A stretch of DNA of 64,000 nt from JAHBNG01 sp039028975 (GTDB lineage: Bacteria > Chloroflexota > Anaerolineae > Caldilineales > Caldilineaceae): the NCBI GenBank assembly GCA_039028975.1, contig JBCCHB010000042.1, forward strand, positions 1 to 64,000, in the 5' to 3' direction. A model generated the notes under the pieces. That model made no database searches and was not told the origin of the DNA. It was given only the letters and a program-made list of their open reading frames with translations. A program made the position numbers and the translations under genes. Positions 52,780 through 60,907 of this stretch are shown in pieces (position 1 is the stretch's first letter; each line of letters opens with the position of its first letter).

Positions 52780-54132
52780 ATGTTATCAACCTCTCAACCA
52801 GAACAAGCGCAAGAAGAGCAAAAGAGCTGGGCACTCCCCTTCTTCACCGTCTGGGGTGGACAAGCCCTCTCCATGCTCGGTAGTCGAGCGGCCAACTTTG
52901 CCCTCATCTGGTGGATTACCCAAGAGACCGGGTCTGCCGTGATATTAACAACATTGGCCATGGTGGCTTTTCTTCCGATGATCATTCTAGGCCCCATTGG
53001 TGGTGCGCTGGTAGATGGCTGGAATCGCCGCCTGATCATGATCGGTGCCGACTTGGGAATTGCCTTAGCCACGGGGGGGCTAGCCATCATTTACTTAGCG
53101 GGGCAGATGCAGCTTTGGCACATCTTTGTGGTGACCTTTGTCAGCACTGCCCTCGGCGTCTTCCACGGAACCGCTATGATGGCCTCAACATCGCTCATGG
53201 TGCCAGAAGCACATCTAACCCGAGTGCAGGGTGCCAACCAGATGCTGCAAGGCTCCATGAATATCCTTGCTCCGGCCTTGGGTGCCCTGTTGGTCTCTCT
53301 TATGCCCCTACATTATATCTTGGGCATCGATGTATTGACGGCTGCTTTTTCCATTCTGCCTCTATTCTTTATTGCCATTCCGCAACCGACAAAGGCTGGA
53401 GAGCCAAAGAGCATGGCTAATGCAGAAGAGACCAAACAGAGTATCTGGGAGGACGTTCGCTTTGGCATTCGTTACATCGTGGCTTGGCCTGGCCTGATGT
53501 TTGTGGTAGGTGCTGCTATGCTGCTAAATCTGTTGCTCAACCCTGCATTCACGCTGCTTCCGTTGCTGGTAACCGAGCACTTTGGTGGTGGGGCAGTCCT
53601 CCTGAGCTGGATGGAAGGGCTGTTTGGTGTTGGCATTATCAGCGGTGGACTCCTGATGGGGTTGTGGAGCGGTTCCAAGCGACGGATGCTGGCCTTGCCC
53701 TTAGGTGGCATAGCGGTTGGTATAGGTGTATTGGCTTTAGGAACGATTCCTTCCACCTTCTTTTGGGTCGCCTTGGTTTGCCCCGTGCTTGTCGGGCTGG
53801 GAATTGCCAATCTGGATGGGACGATTTTGGCTGCCTTACAAGCCAATGTGGAACCAGAGGTGCAGGGTCGAGTATTCACCGTGCTCTCAAGTGGTGCTCA
53901 AGCTATGACTCCTATCGGCCTGATTCTTGTCGGTCAAATCTCTCAGCGTTGGGGCGTACAGGTTCCCTTTATGATGGCCGGTCTGCTCATGTCCGTGATT
54001 GCCATAGTCCTACTCTTGACACCGGCCGTGATGCGGCTGCATGAAGGGAACCCAAATAAACAACCTACTGAAAAAGATACGCTTGAAAAGACGCCTGTTC
54101 TTGCACCAACTCCAGCGAGTTCGGCTACATAA
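52780..54132 (+). CDS. MFS transporter
   Basis: 450 residues with about twelve hydrophobic segments. GPIGGALVDGWNRRLIMIG is the loop 2-3 major facilitator motif, and TLLPLLVTEHFGGGAVLLSW is typical of the macrolide/drug exporter-like group with VQGRVFTVLSSGAQAMTPIG late. It is probably a drug or metabolite exporter; substrate unknown. CGGAGG lies before the ATG and a strong terminator follows. Confidence 0.88.
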   Translation: MLSTSQPEQAQEEQKSWALPFFTVWGGQALSMLGSRAANFALIWWITQETGSAVILTTLAMVAFLPMIILGPIGGALVDGWNRRLIMIGADLGIALATGGLAIIYLAGQMQLWHIFVVTFVSTALGVFHGTAMMASTSLMVPEAHLTRVQGANQMLQGSMNILAPALGALLVSLMPLHYILGIDVLTAAFSILPLFFIAIPQPTKAGEPKSMANAEETKQSIWEDVRFGIRYIVAWPGLMFVVGAAMLLNLLLNPAFTLLPLLVTEHFGGGAVLLSWMEGLFGVGIISGGLLMGLWSGSKRRMLALPLGGIAVGIGVLALGTIPSTFFWVALVCPVLVGLGIANLDGTILAALQANVEPEVQGRVFTVLSSGAQAMTPIGLILVGQISQRWGVQVPFMMAGLLMSVIAIVLLLTPAVMRLHEGNPNKQPTEKDTLEKTPVLAPTPASSAT

Positions 54133-54167
54133 TCAATTCTGTATTTGTGTAAACGAAGTATAAGCCA

Positions 54168-54213
54168 AGAAAGAGATCCCCTGGCACATACGTGTCCAGG
54201 GGCTTTCTCTTTC
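54168..54213. terminator. Terminator after the MFS gene
   Basis: A long stem, GAAAGAGATCCCCTGGCAC (54168-54186) against GTGTCCAGGGGCTTTCTCTTTC-type sequence (54192-54213), with one bulge. Nearly palindromic ends mean it can act on both strands. Confidence 0.8.
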
Positions 54214-54294
54214 CTGAATTGAGTGCTAAAATTGTGAGTAGTCTTGGGGTAGAGGATAGTACTGCTTGACTAATGGCTGTTAAGGAGAAGCTAG

Positions 54295-54699
54295 ATGGCA
54301 ATCACTGGTGAATGTTTTTGCGGCACAGTAAAATATCAGATCGAAGGCAAGCTACGTGACGCCCGATCCTGCCACTGCTCTCGCTGCCGAAAAGCGTTTA
54401 GCGGACAGGCATCAGCATATGCCTTGGTAGATCCGGATGAATTCAGTTGGACATCCGGAGAAGATCACCTGACATCCTATGTTGGCGAGCATGGCTTTGG
54501 TCTGCAATTTTGCAAGATCTGCGGTTCGACGCTTTGCGGCGTCTACAACGATGTACTACACGGTGTCACACTAGGGTGTGTTAATGGTGAGCCTGATGTC
54601 GAGTTGGGCATGCACATATACGTTGGCTCCAAAGCAACCTGGGAAATAATCCCCCCTGGTGTACCTCAGTATGAAGAGGGGCCGCCAGGAGAAGCCTAA
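54295..54699 (+). CDS. GFA-family (CENP-V/GFA) zinc protein
   Basis: 134 residues. The zinc-binding cysteines are in GECFCGTVKYQIEG, SCHCSRCRKAFSGQ and FCKICGSTLCG, the pattern of the glutathione-dependent formaldehyde-activating enzyme family. Most members are of unknown activity and this one should not be taken as a formaldehyde enzyme. AAGGAG lies before the ATG. Confidence 0.88.
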   Translation: MAITGECFCGTVKYQIEGKLRDARSCHCSRCRKAFSGQASAYALVDPDEFSWTSGEDHLTSYVGEHGFGLQFCKICGSTLCGVYNDVLHGVTLGCVNGEPDVELGMHIYVGSKATWEIIPPGVPQYEEGPPGEA

Positions 54700-54755
54700 T
54701 AACAGAACTGAAAAACTTCACTCAAAGGAGAAGTATACTTGAAGGAGGGATAGGT

Positions 54756-54939
54756 ATGCTTAAACAAAAATTAGCCAACAACGAAACTGTCATCGGCAGT
54801 TGGGTCTCACTGACCGACCCGACAGTGGTCGAGATTCTTAGCCAAACAGGGTTCGATTTTTTGCTGGTAGATGGAGAACATGGTCCCATAAGCGAAGATG
54901 TGCTCAATAGCACCCTGATCGCAGCCAAAAGATGGAACT
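54756..54939 (+). pseudogene. HpcH/HpaI-type aldolase, N-terminal fragment
   Basis: Residues 1-61 match the start of the 2-keto-3-deoxy-sugar-acid aldolase family: NNETVIGSWVSLTDPTVVEI, TGFDFLLVDGEHGPISEDVL and STLIAAKRWNYT. The frame then runs into the family 2 element at 54940 and the remaining roughly 190 residues, including the metal site, are missing. GAAGGAGG precedes the ATG. Confidence 0.85.
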
Positions 54940-55023
54940 ATACTGCGGTCGCTTTGAAAACAGGTGTTTTCCGAAGTTCTACCAGAGTAACCAAACACCT
55001 GTTTTCAAACGGAGCTGAGTATA
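54940..55023 (+). mobile_element. Repeat family 2 element (MITE-like), best copy
   Basis: Left end TATACTGCGGTCGCTTTGAA, right end in inverse TATACTCAGCTCCGTTTGAA; both continue AACAGGTGTTT. About 84 bp, bounded by TATA on each side. It separates two truncated genes. Confidence 0.8.
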
Positions 55024-55032
55024 ACATAATTC

Positions 55033-55341
55033 ATGAACCAATGTGCTTCTGAAGAAGTCGGATTCTCTAGCCAACGTCTCCAAGTCATCGGCCAACAGAT
55101 GGAAAAGTATATGGCGCAAGGTACCCTGGCCGGGGCCGTTAGCCTGATCTGCCTGGATGGCAAAATCTCCCATTTTGAATGCTTTGGCTATCGGGATGTG
55201 GCCAGCCAAACGCCCATGACTAGAGATTCGCTCTTTCGTATCTACTCAATGACCAAACCCGTGACGAGTGCGGCTCTAATGGTGCTGGTTGAAGAAGGTA
55301 TAGTAGCGCTTCATCACCCAGTCTTGCGATTCTTGGTATAA
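55033..55341 (+). pseudogene. Class C beta-lactamase-like serine hydrolase, N-terminal fragment
   Basis: 102 codons. GFSSQRLQVIGQQMEKYMAQ, GTLAGAVSLICLDGKI and the SxxK motif in SLFRIYSMTKPVTSAALMVL are the first third of a class C beta-lactamase/esterase-type hydrolase. The frame ends two bases before a family 1 element and the Tyr and His/Lys motifs are missing. It is a remnant. Confidence 0.85.
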
Positions 55342-55342
55342 A

Positions 55343-55436
55343 TATAGTTGGCCAGAAAAGTTCTGCCCTTCTTTTTTTGAATTATCAAGCGCAGACTGAA
55401 CAATAGCCGAGATAAGACTTTCCTGGCGAAGTATAT
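55343..55436 (+). mobile_element. Repeat family 1 element E (MITE-like)
   Basis: TATAGTTGGCCAGAAAAGTT at the left and GACTTTCCTGGCGAAGTATA at the right. The interior is more diverged than in other copies. It ends the serine hydrolase fragment. Confidence 0.78.
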
Positions 55437-55566
55437 AGCCATTCGAAGAATAATTTCCCTATCGTTGATAGCAATTTAGCCAGTCACAGCCATTCCGACA
55501 GAGTGAAGACAAGCCGAATTGCTGAAATGCTAAAGTGCTGAAACGCTGTTATATACTGGTAGAAAA

Positions 55567-56511
55567 ATGAGCAAGAAGTCAAAATCAGTCTATGTAGTGG
55601 TCAAAGGACATGAGCCGGGCATCTATACCCAATGGTTTGGCGATCAAGGTGCCCAGGAACAAGTGACAGGTATCTCTGGTGCCATATATAAAGGCTTCTA
55701 TAATCGGGATGAAGCGATGGCCTGGCTCCGAGAGTTGGGCGAGGCAACCCTACAATCCCATGCTCCCGAGTTGCTGAAACTTATCAATCAGAGTGCTAAC
55801 GCGCCTCAAGGGGAATCCAAATTACCTAACGCTAATCATTCTCAAGCGACTAAATCGAAACCTGCTGAGTCTAAACCAGCCGATTCCAAACCTGCTAAAT
55901 CGAAGCCAGCCAAGTCCAAGCCTGCTGAGTCTAAACCAGCCAGATCGAAGCCCGCTAAGTCGAAGCCCGCTAAACCTAAGTCAAACAAGTCGGAACAGGT
56001 TCAATCAAACGAGGTCGAGGCTTTTCTGAAGGCCGATAAGTATGTAATTCATACCGACGGCGGGGCCATCAGAAATCCAGGTCCAGGCGGGTATGGCGTG
56101 GTGTTGCGTTACCAAGAACATACCAAGGAACTCTCTGCTGGCTATCGCTTAACCACCAATAACCGCATGGAGTTGTTGGCCTGTATTGAAGGCTTAAAGG
56201 CTATCAAGCTGGAGCGCCAGGTCATCCTCTATAGCGATTCCAAATATGTGGTAAATGGCATTCAAAAAGGATGGGCTAGGCGCTGGCGCTCCAATGGTTG
56301 GATGCGAAACGAAGAAGAAGAGGCCATCAACTCGGATCTATGGGCAGAGTTGCTGGAACTATGTGAACGACATCGGGTGCAATTGATCTGGGTCAAGGGC
56401 CATGCGGGTAATATGGATAATGAACGGTGTGATGAGTTGGCGACTGAGGCGATTCAGGGAGAGAATTTGCTCATCGACACAGTTTATGAGGAGAAACAGA
56501 GCGGAGGCTGA
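55567..56511 (+). CDS. rnhA: Ribonuclease HI with N-terminal hybrid-binding domain
   Basis: 314 residues. Residues 6-57 (VYVVVKGHEPGIYTQWFGD and AIYKGFYNRDEAMAWL) are the RNA-DNA hybrid-binding (viroplasmin-like) domain. Residues about 80-145 are a linker of about eight KPA-x-S pentapeptides. Residues 158-301 are RNase H with the Asp-Glu-Asp-Asp set in HTDGGAIRNPGPGGYG, NNRMELLAC, YSDSKYVVNG and ERCDELA. It degrades RNA in RNA-DNA hybrids. Confidence 0.92.
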   Translation: MSKKSKSVYVVVKGHEPGIYTQWFGDQGAQEQVTGISGAIYKGFYNRDEAMAWLRELGEATLQSHAPELLKLINQSANAPQGESKLPNANHSQATKSKPAESKPADSKPAKSKPAKSKPAESKPARSKPAKSKPAKPKSNKSEQVQSNEVEAFLKADKYVIHTDGGAIRNPGPGGYGVVLRYQEHTKELSAGYRLTTNNRMELLACIEGLKAIKLERQVILYSDSKYVVNGIQKGWARRWRSNGWMRNEEEEAINSDLWAELLELCERHRVQLIWVKGHAGNMDNERCDELATEAIQGENLLIDTVYEEKQSGG

Positions 56512-56630
56512 GCCTGTCGAAGCCGACGCGGACCAAGTTACGGTTTTCATTCCGATACATGCGCTTATACAATCGCATCATGTATCATGATCTTGCTGCA
56601 ACCCGTCAACATGCAGCTAGCAGATATAAG

Positions 56631-56725
56631 TATACTTCACCAGAAAAGCCTTGTCCCGATTCGTGACCAATCCACTCTGGGAAATTCCGATAAGAGTGGA
56701 CAGAACTTTTTTGGCCATCTGTATA
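56631..56725 (-). mobile_element. Repeat family 1 element F (MITE-like), inverted
   Basis: TATACTTCACCAGAAAAGCC at the left and AACTTTTTTGGCCATCTGTA at the right. The sequence is the reverse complement of the other family 1 copies. It lies immediately upstream of the Nudix gene and keeps an open frame into it. Confidence 0.8.
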
Positions 56726-56748
56726 TTGCCCTCTTTGTCGATCGAACT

Positions 56749-57210
56749 ATGCAAACCCAATTCACCAACACCACCCTCTGCTACATCCGTTCCAACGACC
56801 AGACCTTGATGCTGAGACGCGCCAAACGTGATTCCATGTATGGTAAATGGATTGTACCCGGTGGCAAGTTCGAGCCAGGTGAGACGCCAGAAGAATGTGC
56901 AATTCGCGAATCCCTTGAAGAGACTGGCTTGACGCTAAATAAGGTTGATTTGCGGGGTATATTGACCTTTGTCAACGACCGTACGTCGCCACGAATCAAG
57001 ACGACGACTTGCTTTGTCTTTGAATGTTTCGACTTTCACGGTGCATTACAGGCGTCTGATGAAGGAGAATTGCGTTGGGTTGCAGATAGCGAAATGACGT
57101 CATTGGATATCCCCAGGAGTGACCAAACGTTTATCCCCTGGATTTATAATGACAGACGAACATTCTCAGCTAAGTTTAGAGCGGGTCTGCAAAGCGTTGT
57201 TTTCTTTTGA
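56749..57210 (+). CDS. Nudix hydrolase (MutT-like)
   Basis: 153 residues from ATG 56749. The Nudix box is complete: GGKFEPGETPEECAIRESLE followed by ETGL. LCYIRSNDQTLMLRRAKRD precedes it. The family cleaves nucleoside diphosphates linked to a moiety X; an 8-oxo-dGTP role is possible. No clear ribosome binding site is seen before 56749, and the frame stays open upstream through the family 1 element to 56587, so the true start is uncertain. Confidence 0.87.
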   Translation: MQTQFTNTTLCYIRSNDQTLMLRRAKRDSMYGKWIVPGGKFEPGETPEECAIRESLEETGLTLNKVDLRGILTFVNDRTSPRIKTTTCFVFECFDFHGALQASDEGELRWVADSEMTSLDIPRSDQTFIPWIYNDRRTFSAKFRAGLQSVVFF

Positions 57211-57224
57211 AGAAGGTTGAAAAT

Positions 57225-57280
57225 CGTAAGTGCTGCTTGAAGCTGCCCCGGACTCCATGCGGCTTCAAGCAGCACCTACG
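57225..57280. terminator. Bidirectional hairpin between Nudix and ccdA genes
   Basis: GTGCTGCTTGAAGC (57230-57243) and GCTTCAAGCAGCAC (57262-57275) are perfect inverse copies, extended by CGTA/TACG outside. It lies between convergent genes. T-runs are weak, so terminator function is inferred. Confidence 0.65.
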
Positions 57281-57307
57281 GATTAATTGATTTCGCCTAC
57301 ATGTTGG

Positions 57308-58231
57308 CTACTCCCCCAACGTTCTGCCACTCAAATACCCAATATAAGCCGGAATCAATGGCAACACACAGGGGCTTAGGAAGCTAATCAGACCAGCGAT
57401 AAAGGCAACTGGCGCACCTGTGATAATGTTTGTGCTTATGGCAGCACCAGCCTCGGCATTCGCACCTAACAATCCGCCTGCCGCCTCTTCTAAGCCAAAG
57501 ACAGCCTCGTTGAGAAATGAGAATGCACCTGTCAGTGCCGTTAACTGATCAAACCAGAGTAAGTAGGCCACGTAAAGCAAGAATGCCCCGCTAATGAGGC
57601 TTACTATCCCCGCATGTTTATTGAGCTGGCGCAACAGGTTGGATGCCCGACCAAATGCGGCACCGGTTAATAGAAAAGGAATGCCCAATCCCAGGCTATA
57701 GACGGCAAGCAATATTGCCCCTGTTGCTGCGGTTGCGCTATCGCTGGCAACAAATAGAATGCTGGCTAGAATAGGGCCTACACAAGGAACCCAACCCGAG
57801 CTGAAGCTCACGCCCATCAGGACGCTACTCAGATATCCCCATCCTTTATTGACGTTGTGCATTTCACTGACGCGTTTTTCTGTGTAGAGTAGCGTATTAA
57901 AGAAGTCGAAGATAGTGACGAGACCTGCTGCCAGCCGATTGGTCTTTACATCAAACTTATTACCTATCCATCCCGTCAATTGACTAAAGAGGCCTAATGT
58001 GGTCAGTGCGAAGATTACCAACAGAACAGCACCCCCTCTTTGAATAAAGGGCAGATAGCGAGTAAGGCTCTGACCAAGGAGCCCTGCGGCCGAACCTAAC
58101 AGCGTAAAGACCAAGCCAAAGCCAAAAACAAACGCCGCTGCATGGAAAAACGTTGTCATATTCGTGGTGGCGCTTCGCTTTTTCTCCTCACGCGTCTTCA
58201 TCTCATTAAGATCCATAGTTGCCTGTGTCAT
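57308..58231 (-). CDS. CcdA-family thiol-disulphide membrane protein, circularly permuted
   Basis: 307 residues from ATG 58231, with GAAAGGAA upstream. CcdA normally begins with the TM1 motif SFLSPCVLPLIPAYIGYLSG. Here that motif is the last membrane segment (residues 274-302, Cys288), and the protein begins with what is usually TM2 (TFFHAAAFVFGFGLVFTLLG). The second Cys150 is in SGWVPCVGPIL. All six segments are present, in the order 2-3-4-5-6-1. An N-in/C-in topology would still place the cysteines correctly. CcdA passes electrons across the membrane for cytochrome c maturation or other thiol repair. It is divergent from a DUF3179 gene. Confidence 0.85.
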   Translation of the reverse strand: MTQATMDLNEMKTREEKKRSATTNMTTFFHAAAFVFGFGLVFTLLGSAAGLLGQSLTRYLPFIQRGGAVLLVIFALTTLGLFSQLTGWIGNKFDVKTNRLAAGLVTIFDFFNTLLYTEKRVSEMHNVNKGWGYLSSVLMGVSFSSGWVPCVGPILASILFVASDSATAATGAILLAVYSLGLGIPFLLTGAAFGRASNLLRQLNKHAGIVSLISGAFLLYVAYLLWFDQLTALTGAFSFLNEAVFGLEEAAGGLLGANAEAGAAISTNIITGAPVAFIAGLISFLSPCVLPLIPAYIGYLSGRTLGE

Positions 58232-58458
58232 GTTTGAATTCCTTTCTATCATCTGTTGATACTTTAGTAACAGCGTATGTTCTATGTGACGCATTCACAC
58301 CATCATTTCTTACCAGTAAACCGGTTTCCGATGATAAGTAAGAATACATCCACTTACCTCATCTTAGGGTCATAGGAGAAACACGATAGGAATCGGATTT
58401 AGAAACGAAAAGTGAATCATTCGTCTATGGGCCGCTGATAAACATTAATCTCTTCGGG

Positions 58459-58492
58459 ACTCAAAGAGGTACCGTACTCAAAGAGGTACCGT
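58459..58492. repeat. Tandem 17-bp repeat between ccdA and DUF3179
   Basis: ACTCAAAGAGGTACCGT occurs twice without a gap (58459-58475 and 58476-58492). Each copy contains the palindrome GGTACC. The place, 70 bp before the DUF3179 start and in a divergent promoter region, suits a regulator binding site. Confidence 0.75.
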
Positions 58493-58562
58493 TGGGTTGA
58501 GAGCAAGATCATTCAAATGACTTTATCTGGTCATCTAGACGATAAGTAATATGAGGCAACAG

Positions 58563-59855
58563 ATGATTAACGCACAAAAAACAACGGATACGAGAAGGTA
58601 CGTACTATGGGGACTCGTTGCCCTATTGCTACTCGCTACATATGGAATCTTTACCCTTTGGAGCAGCGAGAGCAACAGAGGAACAACGGTTGTTAGCAGC
58701 CAACAGAGCATCAGAGAAAGTGAGCGGGGCTCAACAGATGATTCAGCAAAGGGAGAGTCATTCGTGAATGATGAAAATATTACGATCTTTACCGAGGACG
58801 ACCGGCCATCACGAATTCGTTCTGCGACGGCTGGTTGGAATACAGATTGGACGCGACGCACCATTCAATATGATGAGCTGTTGTCAGGCGGTCCACCGCG
58901 CGATGGGATTCCATCGCTCGATAACCCAGCTTTTGAGACCTATGCAGAAGCCGCCCTCTGGTTGGCGAATAATGAACCAGTTATCTCCGTAGAAATCAAT
59001 GACGAGGCTCGGGCATACCCATTGCAAATTTTAACCTGGCACGAGATTGTCAACGACGAAGTCGGTGGCGTGCCGGTTGCGGTCACCTTCTGCCCACTCT
59101 GTAACTCGGCTTTGGTCTTCGACCGCCGCTTTGATGGGGAAATCTTTGAATTTGGGACATCAGGGCTACTGCGTAAGTCCGACCTCGTTATGTATGATCG
59201 GACGACCGAGAGCCTCTGGCAACAGTTCACTGGCGAGGGGATTGTTGGGGAACTGGCTGGCCGCCAGCTAGACTTTGTGCCATCCAGCATTGTAAGCTTT
59301 GCTGATTTCCAAAAGGCCTTTCCCGAGGGTGTGGTGCTCTCTCAAAACACAGGCTTCACTCGATCATACGGAACCAACCCTTACGCAGGGTATGATTCAA
59401 TTGACTCGTCTCCATTTCTCTTCGACGGCGACCTAGATGGACGCCTCTTACCTATGGCCCGGGTTGTGACCATCTCTTTAGCGGACAGAGACCTAGCCTA
59501 TCCCGTAGAAATGCTGGCTGACGTTGGCGTAATTAATGATGTGCAGGGCGAGCAAGCGCTTGTCGTCTTCCATACGGATGGTACCAGCAGCGCTCTTGGT
59601 GCCGGTGTTATTGCTAATGCCGAAGACGTGGGGGCAACCGGCGTCTTTGATCCGACGGTAGATGGACAAGTACTCACTTTTACAAAAGACGGGAACCGCA
59701 TTTTCGATGAGCAGACCGGATCGGAATGGAACATACTCGGGTACGCCATCAGCGGAGAGCTTGCGGACAAATCTCTGACACCCATCGTCCATGCGGATCA
59801 TTTCTGGTTCTCGTGGGCGGCCTTTAAGCCGGATACGATTGTTTATAGTCAGTAG
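58563..59855 (+). CDS. DUF3179 membrane-anchored protein
   Basis: 430 residues from ATG 58563, which has TGAGG 6 bp upstream; ATG 58551 is the alternative. One N-terminal hydrophobic segment (YVLWGLVALLLLATYGIF) suggests a signal anchor. The DUF3179 region carries ARAYPLQILTWHEIVND, VAVTFCPLCNSALVFDRR with a CxxC, FGTSGLLRKSDLVMYDR and a second YPVEMLADVGVINDV. Function is unknown. The CxxC and the divergent ccdA gene suggest a redox or metal role, as an inference. Confidence 0.88.
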   Translation: MINAQKTTDTRRYVLWGLVALLLLATYGIFTLWSSESNRGTTVVSSQQSIRESERGSTDDSAKGESFVNDENITIFTEDDRPSRIRSATAGWNTDWTRRTIQYDELLSGGPPRDGIPSLDNPAFETYAEAALWLANNEPVISVEINDEARAYPLQILTWHEIVNDEVGGVPVAVTFCPLCNSALVFDRRFDGEIFEFGTSGLLRKSDLVMYDRTTESLWQQFTGEGIVGELAGRQLDFVPSSIVSFADFQKAFPEGVVLSQNTGFTRSYGTNPYAGYDSIDSSPFLFDGDLDGRLLPMARVVTISLADRDLAYPVEMLADVGVINDVQGEQALVVFHTDGTSSALGAGVIANAEDVGATGVFDPTVDGQVLTFTKDGNRIFDEQTGSEWNILGYAISGELADKSLTPIVHADHFWFSWAAFKPDTIVYSQ

Positions 59856-59871
59856 GCCCCGGTTACTACTA

Positions 59872-59910
59872 TCAGTAGACCGCTATGGGGTGGGCGTTGC
59901 GGTCTACTGA
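59872..59910. terminator. Hairpin between convergent genes
   Basis: TCAGTAGACCGC (59872-59883) and GCGGTCTACTGA (59899-59910) are perfect 12-bp inverse copies with a 15-nt loop. It lies between DUF3179 and the convergent membrane protein gene; bidirectional termination is likely though T-runs are absent. Confidence 0.65.
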
Positions 59911-59998
59911 ATATTGAATGAAGTAAAATAGATTTTCTACTTCTGGGATGTATCAAGGAAGACCCACCCTATGTTAACAGTGATGTTCAACATTAGGC

Positions 59999-60859
59999 CT
60001 AAATTGATCCAGTATCGATGACATATGCGTGCTCTCTACAGAGGAGCCTTTTGAGTCGATGCTGCCTCTCAGGGTCGGACGAGCACCTACGCATGTCCAT
60101 AGTATAGAGCTGTGTATCAATATGTGTCGCCCTCTTGAGCATTGAGATCAAGCGCCAGTTTCGCATTGAAAGAAAAGTTCGCCACCTGAACAACTCTTCG
60201 CCATACTGATTCGTGAATGCTAGATTGATTGGCACTATCCCGCATCTGTCGACGTTGTAGAAACCTGCTTTTTCTACATTAAGCGTCACTGATACCCCTT
60301 CCTGAGCAAGGTCACCTGCATGGGGAGATTTACACATGAGCAGTGGTTTATTATTATGTTCGAGGAAGAAAATTCCAGGTCGTTCCATAAGCCACATCGA
60401 ATTAACTAGCAGTCGTACATTCCCGTCCAAGGGCACACGGGATGGGAGATCTCGCTCTGTGAATACCCGCCAATATGTACACAAGATTTCAAGAGTTTCT
60501 ATGCGAATAAAGTCGAAGACCTCCACTAGAAGTACCCACAGGAAAAAATATGGTCTGGTAATGAAGTATTCTCTCAGCTTAGCAATCATCACATCCAGCA
60601 CCTCTCGATCTGCATGAGGGAACAAAGCCGAGAGTATCCGCTCAAGTACAGCAAACAACCCTTCTGGAAGCTCTCCTGCGATTTTTTTACGCACCAGATA
60701 GATGCATATGGTGAAGATGGTGGCCGCTAGGATGGAAGCCATCCCAACAAATCCTAGCCACATCAATAATGACCAATTAGGCAGCGCAATAATGAAAGAA
60801 AGACTAAAAACGGTTACAGTCAAAGATAGCGGTACAGCGATTGTTTTGTTTGAGGGCAT
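59999..60859 (-). CDS. Unknown membrane protein in PadR operon
   Basis: 286 residues from ATG 60859, with AAGGAG 10 bp upstream. Two hydrophobic segments near the N terminus (PLSLTVTVFSLSFIIALP and LLMWLGFVGMASILAATIF) and a weaker one at about residue 110 (FFLWVLLVEVFDFI). The rest is soluble, with some beta-rich parts and a basic C terminus. I recognise no family. It follows padR on the same strand by about 50 bp and is likely the regulated target. Confidence 0.7.
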   Translation of the reverse strand: MPSNKTIAVPLSLTVTVFSLSFIIALPNWSLLMWLGFVGMASILAATIFTICIYLVRKKIAGELPEGLFAVLERILSALFPHADREVLDVMIAKLREYFITRPYFFLWVLLVEVFDFIRIETLEILCTYWRVFTERDLPSRVPLDGNVRLLVNSMWLMERPGIFFLEHNNKPLLMCKSPHAGDLAQEGVSVTLNVEKAGFYNVDRCGIVPINLAFTNQYGEELFRWRTFLSMRNWRLISMLKRATHIDTQLYTMDMRRCSSDPERQHRLKRLLCREHAYVIDTGSI

Positions 60860-60907
60860 GGGAGGGCATCTCCTTAACAACAGTAGGCGAAATTCGAGAT
60901 CAATTCG

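Noticed and set aside
56587..56748. N-terminal extension of the Nudix protein
   Set aside because: The added residues are encoded by family 1 element F and are not part of any Nudix domain.
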